Shown here one piece after another: positions 1-8,082 of a stretch of 64,000 bases of DNA. The DNA comes from an uncultured Lachnospiraceae bacterium (lineage in GTDB: Bacteria > Bacillota > Clostridia > Lachnospirales > Lachnospiraceae), in contig CAKRJT010000006.1 of the NCBI GenBank assembly GCA_934351925.1, positions 62,001-126,000 on the forward strand, in the 5' to 3' direction. A program made the translations under genes and the position numbers. Under the pieces are notes generated by a model that worked only from the letters and a program-made list of their open reading frames with translations, was not told the DNA's origin and ran no database searches. Within the stretch, counting starts at the first letter, position 1. Every line of letters starts with the position of its first letter.

Positions 1-74
1 TGAGCTATTTTATCAGAAGCTTCAAGAAGACATACGGGGTGTCCCCGTTGAAGTACAGGAAAAACAAGCTTTAA
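1..74 (+). CDS. AraC-family transcriptional regulator, C-terminal end (partial)
   Basis: Only the last 23 codons are present, reading from base 3 to a TAA at 72-74. The peptide contains SYFIRSFKKTYGVSPLKYRK, the typical end of the second helix-turn-helix of AraC/XylS regulators (pattern F-x-x-x-F-K-x-x-x-G-x-S-P-x-x-Y-R). The sensor domain and any regulated partner lie outside the window. Confidence 0.8.
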   Translation, partial: SYFIRSFKKTYGVSPLKYRKNKL

Positions 75-195
75 GTTTTGCAAACACAAGTATTATATTG
101 GAAATCAAAGTATATTATGACAGCCTGCACATACGGGAAATTGTTCCGCTCAACTCTGTATCCGGGTTGTGTTTATTAAAAGCTTAAGAAAGGTA

Positions 196-225
196 TTGAA
201 TTTACAGTGCTGTGTGTTGTATAAT
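196..225 (+). promoter_or_regulatory. Sigma-A type promoter for the lipoprotein gene
   Basis: TTGAAT (196-201) and TATAAT (220-225) are separated by 18 bp. A transcript would start near 232 and leave a leader of about 70 nt before the lipoprotein start at 305. Seen in the sequence; activity is inferred. Confidence 0.55.
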
Positions 226-304
226 TGCGGAATGAAAATTACATACCGATATCGATTACGGTTAGGTAAATGGTTTTCAAATACAAACCAGAGAGGTAAA
301 ATGT

Positions 305-1120
305 ATGAAGAAGATGCTTAAGAAAATTGTTGCGGTTATGCTTGCTGCAACACTGGTAATCAGTCTGGCAGGCTGCAGCAGTTCGGATGAGAACAGCAAG
401 AAGAAGCAGGCAACTGATGCTTTCAATGACACAGCGGCCGAGTTCAATAAGGTTGCAGCACTTGTGAACGAAAATGCAGCGGTAATTGATGAGGATACGA
501 TAAGCACATTTCAGGAGATGTCCTCCGTATTGTCAGAGTATACTGAGCTCCTCAGTCAGGACACTGTTCTTGATGATGCAAAGTATGATGAGATGATAGA
601 GTGGTTCGCATCTGTTGACAGCTGGACTAAGGAAGCAGAGGCTGCAATCAACGATATGATTAATGCTGCAAATGCAAGCACGGAACAGGCTGGAACGGTA
701 GAGACGGATGAGACGACAGGCAGCGATGAGAATGTTGCAGATGGCGGCATACCTGCTGTACTTTCCAACTACGAGGCGTATGCAGTTGAGGATCTCACAT
801 GGTCATGCTGGGAGCTTAACGGAGGATATGCGGATGGAGTTGAGATGAATGAAGCCGCTGTTGAGAAGGTAAAGGAGCAGCTCGGCGGAAGCTTTGAGAT
901 AAGATTCTATGAGAACAACGTAGTCAGCGCTTACAGCAACGGAAATGAGGCAGAGGGAGCCTATGAGCTTTTAGAGGACGATTATGTGGTTCACATGGTA
1001 TTTGACAATGCCGAGTTCTACGGAATTATGACACAGTCAGGCGATGACGTTATTTTCGTTATATCCAATGTCACCTCACCTGATATAGCGCTTTACCTTA
1101 CATATTTTGAGGAAGGCTGA
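305..1120 (+). CDS. Secreted lipoprotein of unknown function
   Basis: The protein has 271 residues. It opens with a lipoprotein signal peptide: a charged KKMLKK start, a hydrophobic core, and the lipobox LAGC with the lipidated cysteine at residue 24, so it should be anchored on the outer face of the membrane. Residues 30-125 look helical and are rich in Ala, Glu and Asp. A Thr/Asp/Glu-rich linker (about 125-145) leads to a beta-rich C-terminal domain with several Trp/Tyr residues (about 150-271), somewhat reminiscent of lipocalin-like small secreted domains of Firmicutes. The ATG follows an AGAGAGG-like ribosome binding site at 290-297. I do not recognise a specific family. The gene stands alone between its own promoter and a terminator. 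Confidence 0.75.
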   Translation: MKKMLKKIVAVMLAATLVISLAGCSSSDENSKKKQATDAFNDTAAEFNKVAALVNENAAVIDEDTISTFQEMSSVLSEYTELLSQDTVLDDAKYDEMIEWFASVDSWTKEAEAAINDMINAANASTEQAGTVETDETTGSDENVADGGIPAVLSNYEAYAVEDLTWSCWELNGGYADGVEMNEAAVEKVKEQLGGSFEIRFYENNVVSAYSNGNEAEGAYELLEDDYVVHMVFDNAEFYGIMTQSGDDVIFVISNVTSPDIALYLTYFEEG

Positions 1121-1256
1121 TAGAGTCTGAATCAGAGAAATATGCTCTGAAGCAATTTTGTCGGAAGCACGGCCGCACACGCAGCGATGGTTATTCCTCT
1201 CGAGATTTTTGACAGCGCGGAATATAATAAAATGCACAGCTGAGCAGTATTGATAG

Positions 1257-1289
1257 AATCACGACCGATCTAACAGGTCGTGATTTTTT
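1257..1289 (+). terminator. Rho-independent terminator after the lipoprotein gene
   Basis: A 10-bp perfect stem (AATCACGACC pairing with GGTCGTGATT, 1257-1266 with 1276-1285) is followed by a run of six T. It lies 137 bp after the stop codon. The rest of the 1121-1494 gap holds only the next promoter and no coding signal. Confidence 0.85.
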
Positions 1290-1350
1290 CGTTTATTCCG
1301 AACGTAAATGAGACTGAAAGATATCCAATGGAAATTTAATATATTTTTAA

Positions 1351-1379
1351 TTGATTTTTTAATAAAAGCATGGTATCAT
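1351..1379 (+). promoter_or_regulatory. Sigma-A type promoter for the chemoreceptor gene
   Basis: TTGATT (1351-1356), 17 bp, TATCAT (1374-1379). The predicted leader to the gene start is about 110 nt. No sigma-D (flagellar-type) promoter was recognised. Confidence 0.45.
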
Positions 1380-1494
1380 CACTTAACTTAAAGAGAAATA
1401 ACCATCGGCTTGGAGTTATTAATGCTGAAGCCCTGTGGCATTTAATCTTAAAACTCAAATCGAAAGGAAAAAAACAAAGGAAGGGAAAGTTATT

Positions 1495-3213
1495 ATGGAA
1501 AAGCTCAGAAAATTTATAGTTAACTTGAAGGTAGCAGGAAAGTTGAAAGCATACCGGGTGACGGTGCTCGCTATGACAGTATTCTTAGTGGCTGTGGCAC
1601 TTATCTCAACCTTGGTGATACGCTCCAACGTAAAGAAGATTACGGCTGTATGGTCCCCGGCAATAGGGTATATACAGGAGATGGAGACTTTGACCACCGA
1701 ATACAGAGTTAAGCAGTACCAGCATCTTGTGGAATCGGATGCCGCTGTCATGACCGCCTGTGAGAAGGAGCTTGAGAGCATATCAGGACAGATTACTGAG
1801 AATGGCAAGGCGTTAGGTGAAATAATCAATTCTAATGCAATTGCACGAAAAGGACAGGCCGATTACGATAAGGCAAACGCCGCATGGGAGGACTATAAGT
1901 CCTTCTCGGAAGAGATAATACGGCTGAGCACCGCCGGAAAACAGGCTGAGGCATCAGATATTATGACGGGAAGCGCGTATGAAAAGTATACATCATTCAG
2001 AAACGTGTTCAGCACGCTGAGAGATGAATTCCAGGTTGAGCTGGACAGCTCTAAGCAGGCTGCCAATGTGTGTACGGTAATTATTTTTATAGTGATATTT
2101 GCGGCAGGAATTGCGATTGCCGTAGCGACAACCTTTATCGGAAGGGTAATCACAGATTCCATTACAGAGCCGGTAGCGCAGATAGATGCAGCGGTAGCCA
2201 GCTTAAGAAAGGGTGAGCTGTCCAACGTGGATATGCTCACATATGAGTCGGAGGATGAGTTCGGCGACACTGTGAGAAATCTGAAAGAGGCCATGAATAT
2301 TCTTTCGGATTATGTCCGTGAGATTTCGGAGGAAGTTAAATATATTGCACAGGGTAATCTGACAAGAAATGGCGATGACATCACAGATTTCCTGGGTGAT
2401 TTTTCAGAATTGAAGCACTCACTCCTGTTTATTTTAAAGAGGTTTAACAGCACACTGTCAGAGATTACCAATATTGCGGAGAAGGTATCCTCGAATGCTA
2501 AGGATGTCGAGGAGGCATCTAAATCCTTGTCCGATGGTGCGACAGAGCAGGCGGGAGTAATTGAGGAGCTGAACGCTACAATAGATACTGTTGTCAGCCT
2601 TGCCGCAGATACGGCAAAGGAGACAAAGAGTGCATCCGAGAGGGTGAAGGCTTCCGCAGGCAAAGCCAACGAAGAGAGGGAAAAGATGAACGGGCTGCTC
2701 ACAGAGATGGAGCGTATTACGGAGATTTCCAAGGAAATCGGCAATATTATCACGGATATTGAAGATATTGCGTCCCAGACCAATCTTTTATCACTCAATG
2801 CTTCGATTGAGGCGGCGAGGGCAGGCGAAGCCGGAAGAGGCTTTGCGGTGGTTGCCGACCAGATAGGCAAGCTCGCATCAGATAGTGCGAAGTCGGTTAT
2901 AAATACAAGAGAGCTGATTGATAAGACTCTGGTTGAGATTGAAAAGGGAAATGCCATTACAAGAACAACGGCAGATGCATTCAACCAGATTATTGCGGAT
3001 ATGGAGTCCTTTGCGGAAATGGCGCAGAATACAATGGAGAAGGCTAATTCCCAGGCTGATTCGTTAGAACAGATCGGACAGGGTATCGAGCAGCTTTCAG
3101 GTGTGGTACAGGGTACAGCGGCTTCCTCAGAAGAAAATACTGCAATCAGTGTCAACCTGGCAGACGAGGCAGCCAAGATGCAGGACCGCGTGAATACATT
3201 TAAGCTATTCTAA
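1495..3213 (+). CDS. Methyl-accepting chemotaxis protein
   Basis: A chemoreceptor that relays a ligand signal to CheA/CheW. Starting at the ATG at 1495, preceded by GGAAGGG, it has 572 residues; an in-frame GTG at 1435 lacks a good binding site. The order is: TM1 (about 21-43), an extracytoplasmic helical sensor domain of the four-helix-bundle MCP type (45-190), TM2 (196-222), HAMP (about 220-310) and the cytoplasmic signalling coil. The hairpin tip is clear: SQTNLLSLNASIEAARAGEA followed by GRGFAVVADQIGKLA. The ligand cannot be told from sequence. It lies just upstream of a c-di-GMP phosphodiesterase gene, about 40 bp away, which could link chemotaxis and c-di-GMP control in one transcript. 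Confidence 0.93.
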   Translation: MEKLRKFIVNLKVAGKLKAYRVTVLAMTVFLVAVALISTLVIRSNVKKITAVWSPAIGYIQEMETLTTEYRVKQYQHLVESDAAVMTACEKELESISGQITENGKALGEIINSNAIARKGQADYDKANAAWEDYKSFSEEIIRLSTAGKQAEASDIMTGSAYEKYTSFRNVFSTLRDEFQVELDSSKQAANVCTVIIFIVIFAAGIAIAVATTFIGRVITDSITEPVAQIDAAVASLRKGELSNVDMLTYESEDEFGDTVRNLKEAMNILSDYVREISEEVKYIAQGNLTRNGDDITDFLGDFSELKHSLLFILKRFNSTLSEITNIAEKVSSNAKDVEEASKSLSDGATEQAGVIEELNATIDTVVSLAADTAKETKSASERVKASAGKANEEREKMNGLLTEMERITEISKEIGNIITDIEDIASQTNLLSLNASIEAARAGEAGRGFAVVADQIGKLASDSAKSVINTRELIDKTLVEIEKGNAITRTTADAFNQIIADMESFAEMAQNTMEKANSQADSLEQIGQGIEQLSGVVQGTAASSEENTAISVNLADEAAKMQDRVNTFKLF

Positions 3214-3256
3214 GGGAGACGGAAAATTATAATCTATTAGAAGGAAGGTCCTTGCT

Positions 3257-4942
3257 GTGATAGATGATATGTATAAAGTACTTGGAGAGCACACGGCAGA
3301 AATATTATTTGAAATAATCACTGAATCCATGGATGATTATCTGTACATATTTGATCTGCAGGATAATACACTTGAGATTTCCCAGTCGGCTGTGGATAGG
3401 TTTATGATATCCGGCTGTGTCATTACTGATGCCGCCGATGCTGTCATGAAGGTGATATATGAAGATGACCGCAGGATGTTTGCAAGGCATCTTGCGGATA
3501 TAAGCGAAGGAAAAGAAAAGGTACATAATCTTCATTATAGGTGGCTTGACAAAAACGGTCTGCCGGTATGGATTAACTGCCGCGGTATCGTGATTGATGA
3601 TAGTGAAGGACATGCGAAGTATCTGGTGGGCTGCATAAACGAGACAGGAAACAAGAGAAGGGCGGATAATGTCACGGGACTGCTGGGCGGTCCGGAATTT
3701 ATTGCTTATCTGCGCTCGCAGGCGGAGAACCTTTCTAAGGGCTTTTTGATACATATAGGCATCGACAATTTCGGCTCAATCAACAGCACCAGAGGAGCAG
3801 CTTATGGTGATTATATCTTACGAAGCGTAGCCGGCTGTATGAAGAAAAGTCTCTCCGGCAGTCAGAGAATTTACCACCTTGTGGCTGACCAGTATGTTAT
3901 TGTGGATCTGGAAGCAGCCTCGAAGGAGGATATGCTAAAGCTGAAGAAAAGGATTACTGATAAGCTCTATGAGTTTATAGTAGCTGAGGATTATGAGGCT
4001 GTATTTTCGATTTCTGTGGGTGTTATAGCAGCGGCGACCTTTTATGAGGGAGTCGAAGAATGTCGCAGGAAATTTGAATTTGTCCTGAAGCAGGCAAAGA
4101 ACATGGGGAAGAACGGCTTCTATTTCTTCGATGAGAATGATTATGAAGCCTTTCAGAGAAAGGGAAGAATAATAGCGGCACTTCGTAATGCTGTCGTAAA
4201 CGGCTGTAAGGGCTTTGAAATGTATTATCAGCCGATTGTGGACTGCCGCTCGGAGAAAATCATCGGTGCGGAGGCTCTTATGCGCTTTTCCATGATGTCC
4301 GGGGATGAACAGGTGTCTGTTTCACCGGTGGAGTTCATTCCGCTGCTTGAGGAAACAGGATTGATTATTCCTGCCGGAAGATATGTCTTGAACGAAGCAA
4401 CGGAAATGTGCCGTGAAATGCAGCAGTATATTCCCGGCTTCAAGATGAATGTAAATGTATCGTATGTCCAGATTATTCAGGGCAATGTAGAGCATGATAT
4501 ATTGGCTACAATCGAGAAGAACTCTTTAAAGCCGGAGAACATCTGCATCGAAATGACAGAAAGCGGCTTTATGGATATGACACCATCGTTCTGCAGATTC
4601 CGAAAGACTCTGGATGACAACAATATCAATTTTGTAATCGATGATTTTGGAACGGGGTATTCCAATTTCCATTGTATACGAGATATGAATCCGAGCTATG
4701 TGAAAATGGATAAGGATTTTACCGCAAAGGCAATGAACGATGCCAGAGATAATGAATTGTATAGGAATATCATTCCGCTGGTACACAGCATTGATGTCAG
4801 GATATGTGCAGAAGGCATAGAGGAAAGAGACTGGTACCTTAAAATGAAAGAAATGCAGGTCGATTATCTGCAAGGATATTATTTTGGCAGACCCTGCGGA
4901 AAAGAACAATTTATACAGCGATATGCAGAAGTATCGGAATAA
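3257..4942 (+). CDS. PAS / degenerate GGDEF / EAL cyclic-di-GMP phosphodiesterase
   Basis: The protein has 561 residues, with a GTG start at 3257 behind AAGGAAGG. It has an N-terminal PAS-like domain (about 10-130), a GGDEF-type domain (about 140-295) and a C-terminal EAL domain (about 305-560). In the cyclase domain the GGDEF motif reads VADQY, so diguanylate cyclase activity is not expected. The EAL domain keeps the residues known to bind metal and substrate: AEALMRF, the Asn of KMNVNVS, Glu of CIEMTESG, IDDFGTGYSN, Glu of CAEGIE and the Gln of YLQGYYFG. It should therefore hydrolyse c-di-GMP to pGpG. No membrane segment is seen, so it is probably cytosolic. It lies 43 bp after the chemoreceptor, probably in the same transcript. 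Confidence 0.9.
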   Translation: MIDDMYKVLGEHTAEILFEIITESMDDYLYIFDLQDNTLEISQSAVDRFMISGCVITDAADAVMKVIYEDDRRMFARHLADISEGKEKVHNLHYRWLDKNGLPVWINCRGIVIDDSEGHAKYLVGCINETGNKRRADNVTGLLGGPEFIAYLRSQAENLSKGFLIHIGIDNFGSINSTRGAAYGDYILRSVAGCMKKSLSGSQRIYHLVADQYVIVDLEAASKEDMLKLKKRITDKLYEFIVAEDYEAVFSISVGVIAAATFYEGVEECRRKFEFVLKQAKNMGKNGFYFFDENDYEAFQRKGRIIAALRNAVVNGCKGFEMYYQPIVDCRSEKIIGAEALMRFSMMSGDEQVSVSPVEFIPLLEETGLIIPAGRYVLNEATEMCREMQQYIPGFKMNVNVSYVQIIQGNVEHDILATIEKNSLKPENICIEMTESGFMDMTPSFCRFRKTLDDNNINFVIDDFGTGYSNFHCIRDMNPSYVKMDKDFTAKAMNDARDNELYRNIIPLVHSIDVRICAEGIEERDWYLKMKEMQVDYLQGYYFGRPCGKEQFIQRYAEVSE

Positions 4943-4948
4943 GACAGA

Positions 4949-4975
4949 GGAGCGTGAGAATTCACGCTCCTTTAT
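4949..4975 (+). terminator. Terminator after the EAL gene
   Basis: GGAGCGTGA pairs with TCACGCTCC around a short AT loop; only a few T residues follow (TTTAT). It lies 6 bp after the stop codon. It also faces the end of pdxT, so it may serve both directions. Confidence 0.65.
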
Positions 4976-5075
4976 CTATGTGTAGGTGAAGCTTCAAGCT
5001 AAGCGTTTGCTTCCAGGTTGGACATATCGGCTGCTACCTTAGGTCCGATAAAGAAAAGTATACAATGCATCTGCC

Positions 5076-5630
5076 TTACATCGCCATAAAATACTCATGT
5101 ACCGATGTGTTGTCCGTAAGCTCCGGATGAAACGCAGTTACAAGCTGTCTGTCCTGACGGGCTGCCACGATGCGCCCGTCGACGGTCGCGAGAACCCTTG
5201 CATTGTCGTAGACCTCTTCGGCGAAGGGTGCACGGATAAAGGTCATCGGGACTGTCCCTATGCCGTCAAAGCAGTCCTCGGTGTAGAAGCTTCCAAGCTG
5301 TCTGCCGTAGGCATTTCGGCGGACCCGGATATCCATGGTGCCGAAGCAGGGCTTTCCGTCCTCAACCTCGCGGGACAGAAGAATCATTCCGGCGCAGGTG
5401 CCGAACACAGGCATGCCGCCATTGATCAGTTTCTTTATCGGTTCATACAGACCAAGCTCGTGTAAGAGCTTATTCATCACAGTGCTCTCGCCGCCGGGAA
5501 GTATAAGCCTGTCGGTCTTTTTATCCAGGTCGCGAAGCTGCCTTATCTCAAAATGTTCTACTCCAAGCTTGTCAAGCATCTGCCCATGTTCCGCAAATGC
5601 CCCCTGAAGCGCTAATATACCAACTGCCAT
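5076..5630 (-). CDS. pdxT: Pyridoxal 5'-phosphate synthase glutaminase subunit
   Basis: PdxT hydrolyses glutamine and channels ammonia to PdxS for de novo synthesis of pyridoxal phosphate. The 184-residue length is normal. It starts MAVGILALQGAFAEHG as in the family. The class I amidotransferase nucleophile is Cys79 in GTCAGMILL, and the His/Glu pair is in AFHPELT near the C-terminus. The oxyanion motif LPGGEST is at about 44-50. A GAGGAT element precedes the ATG. It follows pdxS on the minus strand with a gap of about 216 bp filled by a 60-bp tandem repeat, so the two genes are probably cotranscribed. Confidence 0.97.
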   Translation of the reverse strand: MAVGILALQGAFAEHGQMLDKLGVEHFEIRQLRDLDKKTDRLILPGGESTVMNKLLHELGLYEPIKKLINGGMPVFGTCAGMILLSREVEDGKPCFGTMDIRVRRNAYGRQLGSFYTEDCFDGIGTVPMTFIRAPFAEEVYDNARVLATVDGRIVAARQDRQLVTAFHPELTDNTSVHEYFMAM

Positions 5631-5640
5631 ATATAATCCT

Positions 5641-5880
5641 CGTTTCCGTTATTTTCCTTGTTTCCGTTATTTACCTCTCTCTGCCATAAGCAGGGCAGTT
5701 TGTTTCCGTTATAATCCTCGTTTCCGCTATTTACCTCTCTCTGCCATAAGCAGGGCAATCTATTTCCGTTATTTTCCTCGTTTGCGCTATTTTCCTCTCT
5801 CTGTCATAAGCAGGGCAGTTTGTTTCCGTTATTTTCCTCGTTCGCGCTATTTTCCTCTCTCAGCCATAAGAAGTGCAATC
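5641..5880 (-). repeat. 60-bp tandem repeat copied from the 3' end of pdxS
   Basis: Four units follow each other with a period of exactly 60 bp (units begin near 5641, 5701, 5761 and 5821). On the minus strand each carries a version of the final pdxS codons (ALLMAERGK then TAG), a spacer with GGAAAC/GCGAAC and GAGGAT-like purine runs. The unit nearest pdxS is the true gene end; the others lie after its stop codon. Units differ by only a few substitutions, so the expansion looks fairly recent. The array separates pdxS from pdxT and is presumably transcribed. Confidence 0.9.
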
Positions 5881-6719
5881 TCGTTCTCGTTGATTCCGAC
5901 CATGGCTTCACCGAGGTCTGCGGATAATTCGGCAATAAGCTTGGCATCAGTGTAGTTAGTTACAGCCTGAACGATTGCGGCTGCACGCTTGGCAGGGTTG
6001 CCTGACTTGAATATTCCGGAGCCGACGAACACGCCCTCTGCGCCGAGCTGCATCATAAGTGCTGCATCAGCAGGGGTTGCGACACCGCCGGCGGCAAAGT
6101 TTACAACAGGGAGTCTGCCGTGGTCATGAACATATCTGACAAGCTCAACAGGAACCTGAAGCTGCTTGGCTGCTTCGTACAGTTCATCATCGCGGAGGTT
6201 CTGGACACGGCGTATTTCGGCGTTCATGGCTCTCATGTGGCGAACTGCCTGAACTACGTCGCCCGTTCCCGGCTCGCCCTTGGTCCTTATCATCGAGGCA
6301 CCCTCGCTTATACGCCTGAGTGCCTCTCCCAGGTCGCGCGCACCGCAGACAAACGGAACCTTGAACTGTGTCTTGTCGATATGGTACACATCGTCGGCAG
6401 GTGAGAGAACCTCGCTCTCATCTATGTAGTCAATCTCTATGGCTTCGAGTATCTGAGCCTCGACAAAGTGTCCGATACGGCATTTTGCCATGACAGGAAT
6501 AGATACTGCCTCCTGAATACCTTTAATCATCTTAGGGTCGCTCATTCTTGACACGCCGCCTGCGGCTCTTATATCTGCCGGAATCCGCTCAAGTGCCATT
6601 ACCGCGCAGGCGCCTGCTTCCTGTGCAATCTTAGCCTGCTCCGGTGTGGTCACATCCATGATTACACCGCCCTTTAACATCTGTGCCAGTTCCTTGTTGA
6701 GTTCATATCTTGTTGCCAT
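5847..6719 (-). CDS. pdxS: Pyridoxal 5'-phosphate synthase lyase subunit
   Basis: PdxS joins ribose 5-phosphate, glyceraldehyde 3-phosphate and ammonia to make PLP, as a dodecamer with PdxT. The chosen start (MATRYELNKELAQMLKGG) gives 290 residues, the usual size; GGAG lies 5-6 bp upstream of this ATG, while an alternative ATG four codons earlier lacks a good site. Family hallmarks are clear: ADIRAAGGVSRM, the Schiff-base lysine region SIPVMAKCRIGHF (Lys79), IDESEVLSPADD, RTKGEPGTGD and VNFAAGGVATPADAALMMQL. It is the first gene of pdxST. The gene has 686 bp of non-coding sequence upstream before the next gene. Confidence 0.98.
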   Translation of the reverse strand: MATRYELNKELAQMLKGGVIMDVTTPEQAKIAQEAGACAVMALERIPADIRAAGGVSRMSDPKMIKGIQEAVSIPVMAKCRIGHFVEAQILEAIEIDYIDESEVLSPADDVYHIDKTQFKVPFVCGARDLGEALRRISEGASMIRTKGEPGTGDVVQAVRHMRAMNAEIRRVQNLRDDELYEAAKQLQVPVELVRYVHDHGRLPVVNFAAGGVATPADAALMMQLGAEGVFVGSGIFKSGNPAKRAAAIVQAVTNYTDAKLIAELSADLGEAMVGINENEIALLMAERGK

Positions 6720-6998
6720 GGTAATCTCCATTTCCGGACAGTCAGCCTTTTTGCGTAGGGACTGCCACTGATTTTTATTTTGTGTTTTGTCATGTAGTGC
6801 GCCGCTTCATGAATTTAGCGTTATGATACAGTAAAGATGGCATGATTAAAACATCCAGTTTGAATAAAAATAAGCAGTCCAGTTATGCGGGACATGGAAA
6901 AATAACAATAAAGAGTTGGCAGGCTTTGATTTCAAGATTTTCTCTTTTACTTAAAGTTTAGGTAGAAGATAAGATGCTTATTTGTTATAATGATATGT

Positions 6999-7091
6999 GG
7001 GTCAAAAGGTATTGTGGTCCTCATTTTGCGCGGGTTCCAAGTTCTAAAGCCTAATTGTGCAGGCACGAATGGCTTTTTGACCTTTTGACCC
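6999..7091. repeat. 93-bp palindromic intergenic element with GGGTCAAAAGG ends
   Basis: The element begins GGGTCAAAAGG (6999-7009) and ends with its exact reverse complement CCTTTTGACCC (7081-7091). It belongs to the same family as the shorter TTGAGGTCAAAAGG repeats at 9072, 10064 and 54007. It has no coding capacity and looks like a small non-autonomous mobile palindrome. Confidence 0.7.
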
Positions 7092-7119
7092 TGATAGCTT
7101 ATAATAGTGGCGGCAAAAG

Positions 7120-7198
7120 TTTGAAAATAGAATTTTCAAATTACTTATTGGCGGCAGTACTGCACGCAATGCCTGCAGTATGCAGGGGTATAAAATGG
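7120..7198 (+). repeat. Double-hairpin intergenic repeat, copy 1
   Basis: A first hairpin, TTTGAAAAT/ATTTTCAAA, is followed by TTATTGGCGG and a second hairpin (GCAGTACTGCA pairing with TGCAGTATGC), then a GGGGTATAAAATGG tail. It is nearly identical to the copy at 8004-8082, where the tail acts as ribosome binding site and start codon. Here the tail's ATG opens no long frame. Confidence 0.8.
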
Positions 7199-7405
7199 AA
7201 TTTACCGCTCACCGTTAATAGATTTGAATTTAGGCGGTAAAATTATGAGAAAATAAGGCTGATTAATAAGAAAAATACCGCCTGCGAGGATAATGAAGTC
7301 AACCGGGCGGTACAGAGTCACTAAAAAATGAGAAATAGAAGATTTTTTTACTGCCGTTAAGTGAAAATAGATTTGTCAGGCGGTAATGGCAGAATGGAGA
7401 TTAAA
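7199..7405 (+). other. Leader of the first CHR transporter gene with GGCGGTA inverted repeats
   Basis: No gene is seen. AGGCGGTA (7232-7239) pairs with TACCGCCT (7276-7283), and further GGCGGTA-like words occur at about 7295 and 7378. The same word recurs near 53812. These could be binding sites or stem arms; I cannot assign a function. Confidence 0.35.
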
Positions 7406-8008
7406 ATGAAAAAGCTGACACAGTTATTTCTCACGTTTCTGAAGATAGGTGCGTTTACCTTCGGTGGGGGCTATGCGATGATTGCACTTTTAGAAAATGA
7501 GTTTATAGAAAAAAAGAAGTGGATTGACAGAGAAGAATTTTTGAACATGGTGGCGGTTGCGGAGTCGACACCGGGCCCCGTGGCGGTCAACAGTGCTACA
7601 TATCTCGGCTACAGAGTGGGCGGTGTCGCGGGAGCCGCGCTGTCAACGCTTGCCGTGAGCATACCTTCGTTTGTGATAATATATCTGATATCGCTCTTCT
7701 TTGATAAGTTTTTAAGTCTGACCTATGTGGCGTATGCGTTCAAGGGGATACAGGTGTGCGTCGTGTACCTCATCGCGTCTGCCGGCGTGAGAATGTTCAA
7801 GGGACTTGAGAAGAACATGTTCAACTATGTGATTTTGGGATTAGTGATTGCCGTGATGACGGTGTTTTCGATAACGGCGGTGTCATTCTCGTCAATATTC
7901 TATATAGTGATAAGCGGCGTGGCAGGCTGGGCTGTGTACATGATTGGAAAGCGTGTGGGAAATTCCGGTAGAAAATGTTCTGACACGGAGGGAAAGCACA
8001 AAATTTGA
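7406..8008 (+). CDS. CHR-domain transporter (chromate transporter family), first half-size subunit
   Basis: About 200 residues from the ATG at 7406, chosen because GGAG lies 6 bp upstream; an in-frame GTG at 7361 has none. It is an integral membrane protein with about six hydrophobic segments. CHR-family signatures are present: FLKIGAFTFGGGYAMIALLE, then VAVAESTPGPVAVNSATYLG. Half-size CHR proteins are encoded in tandem pairs and are thought to work as heterodimers exporting chromate-like oxyanions. The real substrate in anaerobes is uncertain. The second subunit starts 71 bp downstream, with a structured repeat between them. Confidence 0.88.
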   Translation: MKKLTQLFLTFLKIGAFTFGGGYAMIALLENEFIEKKKWIDREEFLNMVAVAESTPGPVAVNSATYLGYRVGGVAGAALSTLAVSIPSFVIIYLISLFFDKFLSLTYVAYAFKGIQVCVVYLIASAGVRMFKGLEKNMFNYVILGLVIAVMTVFSITAVSFSSIFYIVISGVAGWAVYMIGKRVGNSGRKCSDTEGKHKI

Positions 8009-8082
8009 AAATAAAATTTTCAAACTACTTATTGGTGGCAGTACTGCAAGAAATGCCTGCAGTATGCGGAGGTATAAAATGA
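8004..8082 (+). repeat. Double-hairpin intergenic repeat, copy 2, carrying the next gene's start
   Basis: Same layout as the copy at 7120-7198: TTTGAAAAT/ATTTTCAAA hairpin, then GCAGTACTGCA/TGCAGTATGC, then GGAGGTATAAAATGA. The stop codon of the upstream CHR gene lies in the first hairpin and the start codon of the downstream one is the ATG of the tail. The repeat therefore supplies the whole translation initiation region of the second gene. Confidence 0.85.

Noticed and set aside
1380..1494. c-di-GMP riboswitch before the chemoreceptor and EAL genes
   Set aside because: The context is suggestive, but the GEMM-I core and the c-di-GMP-II pseudoknot sequences were not found in the leader.
2310..3176. 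Long minus-strand open frame opposite the chemoreceptor
   Set aside because: It is the antisense shadow of a clear MCP gene: Ser/Ala/Ile-rich, without family match or ribosome binding site.
5641..5880. CRISPR array
   Set aside because: The repeat units follow each other without variable spacers and derive from the pdxS 3' end.
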